Shown here: piece by piece, positions 57,402-64,000 of the stretch
Layout of the letters: each line of letters opens with the position of its first letter
How positions within the stretch are numbered: position 1 is the first letter of the stretch
Assembly: GCA_038373885.1 (NCBI GenBank)
Contig: JAWZYV010006126.1
Location: 124,001-188,000, forward strand
Length of the DNA stretch: 64,000 bases
From: Cheiracanthium punctorium
Lineage: Eukaryota; Arthropoda; Arachnida; Araneae; Cheiracanthiidae
Reading direction: 5' to 3'
The notes under the pieces: model-generated
Databases searched by the model: none
What the model saw: the letters and a program-made list of their open reading frames with translations, nothing else
What the model was told of the DNA's origin: nothing
Made by a program: the position numbers and the translations under genes

Positions 57402-58851
57402 CAGTAGGGTGTATCAAAAAGCCCCTTTTTTTCCGAAATTCGAAAAAACCTAGTTTCCAAAAGGTGCCATTTGGCAAGTATATTAACTGTGTAAAATTTT
57501 TTTGAAATCGGATAAAATCTTTTCAGGCCACAAAAGGCTTGAATTTTCGAATTTTTGACAAAAAATGGCTTTTAACTGTGAAATAACTAGTGCCATGTAC
57601 CTCACGACGTTTCTTACACAATCTTTCGTCTTCTACCATCTTTCTTGCATTTTTTTTTGTGTATTTGCTAATGCCACTTTAATGTTAACACGTCCTATAG
57701 ACATTTTTCAAACTGTTCTTTGATCAGTCAAAAATTCATGTTCGGGAATCGGAACTTTTTTATCACGATTACATTTACAAAAAGTTGAAAATCTTTACAT
57801 TTGCCCGCACTGACATCAAACAATTCCTCACTTCGATTGTCAAAGTCTATTTTTTTTTCGAAACTGTCCTTGCCTTTGTCACATTTGTGAGATTTGTTGA
57901 ATGATTGAAGTTAAACAACTTTTTTTATTAAATCATTTATAGTTTTAGAGGTAACACATAGAATCGAAACTTTGTTCCATATGAAAATCACTTTGTATAC
58001 AACAAACTTGGACACTTGTAAAAAAACTAGGATTTTTGCCATTTTTTTCTTTCTTTTTCAAATTCTCAAACATAATTGTAGTGCAACATCTAGATGGGTA
58101 GGAAGTACAGACTCGTCTATTTCCTGTCTGCTACCTATGATAGGATGAGATAAATTCTTGCCACGAGTTCTGGGGGACGCCATAAGAGTCTAAATTGTCA
58201 CATTACTCCAATTCAAACATTTCATTAAAAAATTAAAACTTAAATGAATGAAGGACTGAATATATTGCATCACCTGCCACTCTCACTGACAAAACACGAC
58301 TATCGACTAATGAGGTAAAGAAGGGGAGGGGGACGTCTCACGCGGCAACCTTGTGTACACCGTCAAGGTCAATGCTAACTCACTCACACGAGCCACAGAG
58401 CCCGTGAATCATCATAAATGTTGACACATGCCTTTTATTTATTTGCCTTGTATTGTGCATTGAGTTAGTAATATTGAGTTAGAAAAATGTTGAAAATATC
58501 GTAGATTTAGGAGAATTTGATGTACTTTGGGCATAATACGCCTACTGAAATTATAATCTAAAATGGTTTTAAAAAAATTCTTTGTATATTTTAGGCCTTG
58601 TTCTGCCATTTAATAACCACCCTTCATCAAGTTCTTCCTTTCCAAAACTTAAAAAAAAACTTTGAAAAATCTAAAAAAAAATTCAGAAATTTCCAAACCT
58701 TAAGTCAAATGTGTAGACTCAAGATGATGTTGTAAAAATGAAATATTTTATAGAATTGTTACTAAGCCTCATACACAGTCATTGAAAGGTATCCGTTTCC
58801 GTTAATCAAAAATTAATTTTTTTTACTCCACCCCACTGTGAAACCATTTTG
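57402..58851. mobile_element. Possible DNA element next to the Copia fragment
   Basis: The left edge CAGTAGGGTGTATCAAAAA is similar to the reverse complement of the right edge (CAGTGGGGTGGAGTAAAAA). The right edge falls exactly where the Copia coding similarity stops. There is no target duplication and no coding sequence, so this is tentative. Confidence 0.3.
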
Positions 58852-60818
58852 TATGCCAAACAGGATTGCAGTTCTAATAGAGCTCAATCTGGCTACAGGT
58901 GAAAAGTTATCAAAATCGAACCCTGGTTTCTGACTATTAATTACCCTTGGCAACCAATCGTGCCTTAAATTTTTCTATGCTGCCATTTTGATTGTATTTG
59001 TTTTTTAAAACCCACTTACAACCAATAATTTTCTTATTTTTGTATCTTTTTACAAACTCCCGAGCATTTTCTGTTATCAGTGAATCATATTCTAATTGCA
59101 TTGCCCTTTTCCACTCACCTTTAAATGGTCCGTTTAATGTATCAGGCAAGTGGGTCTGGGATCGAATAAAATATGATTTTCTACATTTTGAGATATTTCT
59201 TCCAATTGTTTTGTTTTGTATTCTTTTTGCGGTCTTCCTCTTTTACCCAATTATATTATTTTAGGATGACTCGGCATTCTGTTTAGCAAATCTTTAGGAG
59301 GGTTGCAGTATTCTGACTGATTGTTGCTTTCTCCCTCATTTTCCAACAATTCTTTTTTTGTCAAATAATACAACTCATATGGGGTTTTCTTTTCATCTAA
59401 ACATCAAGATTTGCAATGATTATGAACATATGCAGCACAGTTTATTGTTTCTGCCCAGAATGGTTGGGAAGATTAGATTGTAATAATAAACATCTAGCCA
59501 TTTCCGTTAAGTACTGTTAATTCATTCTGCTCGAGAATTTTGCTAAGGTGTTAAAGGGGCAGAACATTCTTATTTAATTCCACATTATTCAAGATATATA
59601 GACCATTATCTGTACGTATGGTTTTTATTTTCTTCCCTAAATCATTTTCGATGGCTGCCTTAAATAGGAAATTTAACTTCTACGTAATGTGACTTGCCAT
59701 CAAGAAATGTGGCACAATATTTTGAGCCAGCATGTTAAGAGACTCTCATAGGGCCACAAACATCTGAGTGTATGAGATCTTTCAAATCTTTACTTTGATA
59801 CTTAGCAATTTTTGGAAAGGATGTAACTGTTTACATGGTATACAGATTTTGCGATCTTTTAATGAATGGTTATTGCAAAACAATAAATTATGAACCATAT
59901 TGTCAAACTTAAGCCTTTTTAAATTGTATTCATTTAAATGACCTAGTTTAAGATGCCATTTTTGAAAATCACTTGCTTTTGCGACTGCAGCTGTTTCAGT
60001 GATTCACTGGACACAATAGATTGCCCTGGCTTACAGCTTTTACAATCTCTCCTAGTTATTATTCTTTTATCATGTTCTTTGAAAATCACAGAATGATGGT
60101 TTGCAGTAGCTTTGGAAGTTGACAGCAAATTACACTTTTAATTCAGGCCGACACAAAACATTTTTAAGTGTAAGATTTGTTGTACCTGGTCCATTTGGTA
60201 TTGTTATCAGAATTGTTCCTACTCCTGTAATTTTGGATGGTTTATCCACCACTAGTTTTATGTAAGCATTTTCTTGAGGATGAAAGTCTGGAAAAAGTTT
60301 GTAATCATTATACGTGTGGGATGTGCAGCCACTATCCAAACACCAGTAAGAAGGATTCTTTGAGGCTTCAGTAAATGCCATAGTTATTGGCTCTTCTAAA
60401 CTTTTAGCCATCATAGAACTTACCTGCTTATTTGGATATGTAGCTTTTCTATCTGCTATTTTCTTTCAACATTCATATGCCTTATGGCTAAATTTTGAGC
60501 AGTAATTACACTTATAATTCTGGGAATTTCAGCAGGAGTATTTTTATTACATTTCCATTTCTCATTTTTCTTCACATTTTGAGTCACTGTTTTACTGATA
60601 ATAAAATAAGCTTTAGAGGAATCATGCTGATTTTTCCCTTTTCTTGCATCCCATTATTCTAGCATTTTTATTTTCAAAGCATCAGGCTTCGGTAATTTGT
60701 CTCACAATTCTCTTGCACATCTGAAAATTTCAAAAAGGTTTCAGGAACACTATATAACAAAAGAATAGATAAAAAATCATCAGCTACTTCATGTCTATTG
60801 CATGTAACTTATCCACTA
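58852..60818 (-). pseudogene. Copia retrotransposon pol (protease, integrase, RT start), broken
   Basis: Reading right to left on the minus strand: a zinc-knuckle region; protease with WCLDSGCTSHTYND (Asp-Ser-Gly active site, 60130-60414); the GAG-pre-integrase HHSVIFKEHDKRIITRRDC (59943-60128); a badly decayed integrase; then RT with FKGEWKRAMQLEYDSLI, GCKWVLKNKYNQNGSIEKFKARLVAKGN (58937-59149) and, after a frameshift, QKPGFDFDNFSPVARLSSIR. The copy stops in RT at about 58852. Many frameshifts; no LTRs found. The gag part lies beyond the pogo-like insertion at 60819-62568. Confidence 0.8.
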
Positions 60819-61263
60819 CAGTCAACTCCCTCTAATCCACACTCACTGGGACCAAGGGTTGTGCGGATTACAGGATTTTGCGGATTATAGATCATTTTTT
60901 TGTTTACATTTAGAATTTCCCTTTAAATTATAGTCAATTTACTGTAAACAAATAGGAAATGATGAAAGAAAATGCATATGCTGTTGAATAAAAACACAAT
61001 TAAATGTCAATATAAATACAATTAAATTTACAGAGAATTTACTAAAGGACTGATGAAAGAAAATATTTATGCTGCTGAACTAAAACACTATTTTTAATAT
61101 TAAATACAGTTACTAATACAAAATTAAAAGAATAAATTCTCTGAATTTTTTATTTATTTTTCATTTTTTCAAACTTTGCAGTGATTGTAATTTGTTTAAC
61201 AGATTTAATTTTTCTTCAGAAATTTTGTCCTGAAGCCTTTTAATTGTCAGTAACTCTTGGTCA

Positions 61264-61352
61264 CTGCCATTTAGAAAGTCCACCTACCAAGGCACCCCCC
61301 TGGCAGATCGCCCTAGTGTAGCGTTGCAACAATCACACACAACCAACCAACC
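61264..61352 (+). mobile_element. SINE fragment (3-prime part)
   Basis: Matches the 3-prime part of the SINE at 3372-3602: AAAGTCCACCTACCAAGGCA, then GCCCTAGTGTAGCGTTGCAAC and an ACACACAACCAACC tail. The tRNA-like head is absent. Confidence 0.7.
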
Positions 61353-61405
61353 TTGGTCACTGCCAAATGATTGCTTTTGCAAAATGTTTAAATACTTGTC
61401 TCCCA

Positions 61406-61549
61406 CATGGGCACCGGCAGAATATTTCTCGGGGGGGGGGAAAGAGAAAGACTACTTTAACTTATGGTTACCATGTTGGAGAGAGCAAAAACGCAAGAAA
61501 AAATTAAGGTGGCCATACCCCCCCTTGCCCTATGCTGCCGGCGCCCATG
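61406..61549. mobile_element. Short MITE with CATGGGCACCGGCAG ends, copy 2
   Basis: Ends CATGGGCACCGGCAG and CTGCCGGCGCCCATG around a G-run and shared internal sequence. Same family as 15973-16117. Confidence 0.7.
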
Positions 61550-62568
61550 CTCCCAGAGCTAACCCTTCTTCAAAAGTAATAGTACAGTAGAGGACCACAA
61601 ATCCGGAAGTTTTTCAACAAACAATTTTTTTAAGGACAGTTGTTGGTGTTGTTTTTAATTTCTTTGAAAGACCGTTTTTAACTAAAACAAGCTCAATCAG
61701 AAAGGGAGGAATTTCACTGGTCGCTCACGAAGGGGGGGGGGCATTCGGTGCATCATTTGTATATTTGATATCTCAGTATTACATTAATTTTTGATCTTGC
61801 GAGGTAATTTTCGGTTTCTCATTGTGTAAAAATATTCTATGCTATTATATAAGCTTTAAAAAGGAAAACAATGTTATCCTCTTCACGCACACACATGAAT
61901 TTCATTTCAAGTGGTGATGATTCATTATTTCTGCTGGTGCTCCTCCGGCAGTTAAATGTAAACAAAGAGAGACGAGAGACGCCATGTGGTCTGTGTTTAT
62001 GCTTTTCTTTCTTTCTTCCTACAGAACTGCAGTTATGTGGAGAAAGGTTTTTGTTGCATAATAAATTGCTAGACAGAAGATCAAAAGGATGAAGTGGGGG
62101 AGGGGAATCGAAAAATTGCGCAACTGCTGTGTAGCCTGCCAAATCGCGTTTTGCATTTAAAGTTAAACATGCTACATATTTTCACCCAATTTTAATTGCA
62201 ATGGTCAATCTTTACGACCGTCTCTGGAAAGAGTGGAGCTATATGATTGGATAGTGCATTGCTTCGGAGTTCGTTATTTACATCTACATCCATTTACAGA
62301 ACACATGCAACTTAGGATATAAGTTTCTGTACGTTAAATTACATGATAATATACTAAAATATATGAAATTATGTACCTCAAATACCTGTGGAAAAGCATT
62401 AATAAATGTCTTTATAACATTCAGCCAATCAAATAACTTCTACTACAGTAATACTACCAGTCAAATGCCGCTCAAAATGTAAACAAACTTGTTTGTTTAC
62501 ATTTGAAATATATCGCGGATTACAGGCGTTCGCGGATTATACAGTCGCGGATTAGCGGGAGTTGACTG

Positions 62569-62943
62569 TATTTCGAAGAATTTATTCAGATTTTCAGACA
62601 TGTTCTCATCTTCACTCATTTTTCTAAATAGAAGTTATTACATCAGCCTTGCTTTTTTAGCCAGTCCTTTAGATTAATGAACTTCTTTTAATTTATTCCA
62701 AATGGCGTTCAAAGTTGTACAGTGCTTTACATGACAAAGTTCACTTGGGCTAATTGCTACTGTTATATCAGCATGAGCCTTTGATCTGCTTGGAACCATT
62801 TTTTTCTATCGTCACGTCCTTCAGTAGGCTTCACTTCGGTTCTGTTAACATATTGCCAGTGGTCATTTTTAACCAACACAGCTTCAGTGTGAAGCTTCCA
62901 TGTATCAAAATTATTCTTGCCAAGCTTTTCAGTAGTGGTTTAT
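62569..62943 (-). pseudogene. Copia gag fragment
   Basis: On the minus strand, KLGKNNFDTWKLHTEAVLVK, then HWQYVNRTEVKPTE, RKKWFQADQ, and after a frameshift HADITVAISPSELCHVKH and AIWNKLKEVH. This is the N-terminal gag region typical of arthropod Copia elements (F-x-x-W-K-x-x-x-x-x-L and A-x-x-x-I-x-L-x-I). It continues the copy at 58852-60818 after the pogo-like insertion. An in-frame stop sits before KLGKN and no start Met is seen. Confidence 0.75.
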
Positions 62944-63389
62944 TGTGATATCTTAATTCACAGCTTAGATGAGTGAACTGTTCCTTTTGCTTTTAGTTTA
63001 GAAACTATTTAGAACCAGTTGAATTTAAGATAAATTTTCTACTTATGACAAATTGGAATCATAAACTTTGGGCCCATAACCAAATGTGTTTATTTAGGCA
63101 AGCAAAGATATCTATAGTAGCTAACATTTTAATTAACACAAATAACATTTTAATAATAAACATTCTAATTAAACAAATATTTACATGAGAAATAGAGCAA
63201 CAACCAGATGTCATCTTGAGCAAAAATTGAACTTTCTCACACAGAAAAGTTTGTGGTTTCATCAATAACAGATTTGAATAGCTGTATTTACAAAATTTGC
63301 TGATGTATAAATGTCTTCATGACTATTATTGCAGTTGATTGCTTTTTTTATTTTTTAGTTGTAGTTACAGAATATCATTTTATTTTCAG
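62944..63389. other. Non-coding intron sequence before the last visible exon
   Basis: AT-rich, no repeat border recognised. It ends in a normal polypyrimidine tract and AG acceptor. Confidence 0.5.
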
Positions 63390-63433
63390 GCACTACTCCC
63401 AAGAGACACAGAAAGCGTAAAAAAGTAACAAAG
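63390..63433 (+). CDS. NSD-like PWWP protein, short basic exon
   Basis: A 44-base exon between TATTTTCAG and GTAAATA. It begins with two bases that complete the glycine codon left open by the exon ending at 57226, and it ends in phase 0. It encodes about 15 residues, rich in Lys and Arg (GTTPKRHRKRKKVTK), which could act as a nuclear localisation or DNA/RNA-contacting segment after the PWWP domain. Vertebrate NSD proteins also have a low-complexity basic linker after the first PWWP domain. The phase match across three exons is the main support. The rest of the gene lies to the right of the window. Confidence 0.65.
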
Positions 63434-64000
63434 GTAAATACTTGCAGCACTGAGTACAAGTCACTTTTAGTTGCTGTATTTTGTAAATTTTGAATTTGCA
63501 AAACAAATGATTTAATCCAATGTTTACCTCCAAATCTTAATTGACTTTCCATAAATACAGTAGAAGTTCTTTATAATGCAAACCTCAAAACGTGAGGCTT
63601 TGCATTATATGTACTCGGGACAAACCTTACCTGATAACAGAGGAGAAGGCTAGAGGAGCCTTTTCACTACTTTCCGAATGTATCACTCCGACACTCGTTT
63701 CTCTTTCCAATTATTTGGCTGTCAATATCACAAAGCAACCCAATCACAAGGTGAATTTGCATTTCTGATTCCTGCCAGCATGAAAGAGGTCTATCATTGG
63801 TCAAGCGTCTGGGAAGGCGTTATATCTAATTTCTGACTTAATTTTGTAATCCTTTTCATTATTGAATTCAAATAAGACAAATATGCAATTATTTTATAAC
63901 ATACACTTTATTTTAGCACTTAATAGTTGATAAATGTCTTAGTTCTGTAAAAAGCAGGGCAAACGGAAAGAACTATTTGAAAGCGGCGGAATCACACGGT
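63434..64000. other. Intron start and pogo-like terminal sequence
   Basis: After the donor GTAAATA there is no coding sequence. At 63557-63625, TACAGTAGAAGTTCTTTATAATGC is followed by a small palindrome (AAACCTCAAAACGTGAGGCTTT); it resembles the left end of a TA-targeted element that would run past the window. Confidence 0.4.

Larger units (their letters stand above)
60819..62568. mobile_element. pogo/Tigger-like element inside Copia
   Basis: Flanked by TA (60817-60818, 62569-62570). Ends CAGTCAACTCCCTCTAATCC and GGATTAGCGGGAGTTGACTG are inverted repeats, followed inward by more GCGGATTA repeats. A minus-strand stretch near 61170-61265 (ELLTIKRLQDKISEEKLNLL) may be a transposase C-terminal helix. 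It contains a SINE fragment and a short MITE. Confidence 0.75.

Overview
This window looks like a piece of an animal nuclear genome, most likely an arthropod and perhaps a chelicerate such as a spider. It is AT-rich and full of long A/T and G/C runs. It has spliced exons with GT-AG borders, tRNA-derived SINEs, LINEs, a Copia element, Penelope-like elements, a P element with a THAP domain, mariner and pogo/Tigger-like elements, and many MITEs. The species assignment is inference; nothing here names the species. There are no bacterial-style genes, operons, CRISPR arrays or rRNA genes.

Host gene. Three exons on the + strand (34988-35181, 57091-57226, 63390-63433) join in phase. They encode most of a PWWP domain like the first PWWP domain of NSD-family histone H3K36 methyltransferases, followed by a short lysine/arginine-rich stretch. 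The introns are about 21.9 kb and 6.2 kb. The start of the domain, the catalytic SET domain and the gene ends are not visible here.

Everything else is mostly transposon debris, much of it nested. 1-5.8 kb: a Penelope-like element split by a hAT element that itself carries a SINE. 5.8-15 kb: a pogo-like element, hAT MITEs, TTAA-flanked MITEs and two promoter-like islands. 16.3-17.2 kb: a second Penelope-like copy with a GIY-YIG nuclease. 18.7-27.7 kb: a broken P-element transposase interrupted by a 4.2 kb element and a 1.15 kb hAT MITE. 28.3-34.9 kb: a roughly 150 bp tandem array, mariner and LINE remnants, and foldback and TTAA MITEs. 35.2-52.8 kb: one LINE copy broken into five pieces by four insertions (5.8, 4.9, 0.7 and 4.6 kb), all inside the first visible intron of the host gene. 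54.6-57.1 kb: a foldback MITE and a pogo-like remnant. 57.4-63 kb: a minus-strand Copia element split by another pogo-like element.

Because many insertions interrupt recognisable coding sequence, their exact borders and target-site duplications (TSDs) can be read directly. They fall into clear classes: 8 bp (classical hAT), 5-6 bp (a second group, one member carrying a hAT transposase C-terminus), TA (pogo/Tigger), TTAA, TTA (an element with long terminal repeats containing tRNA-like sequence) and TTAC (a 4.9 kb foldback element). All coordinates were read by eye; no database or folding program was used.
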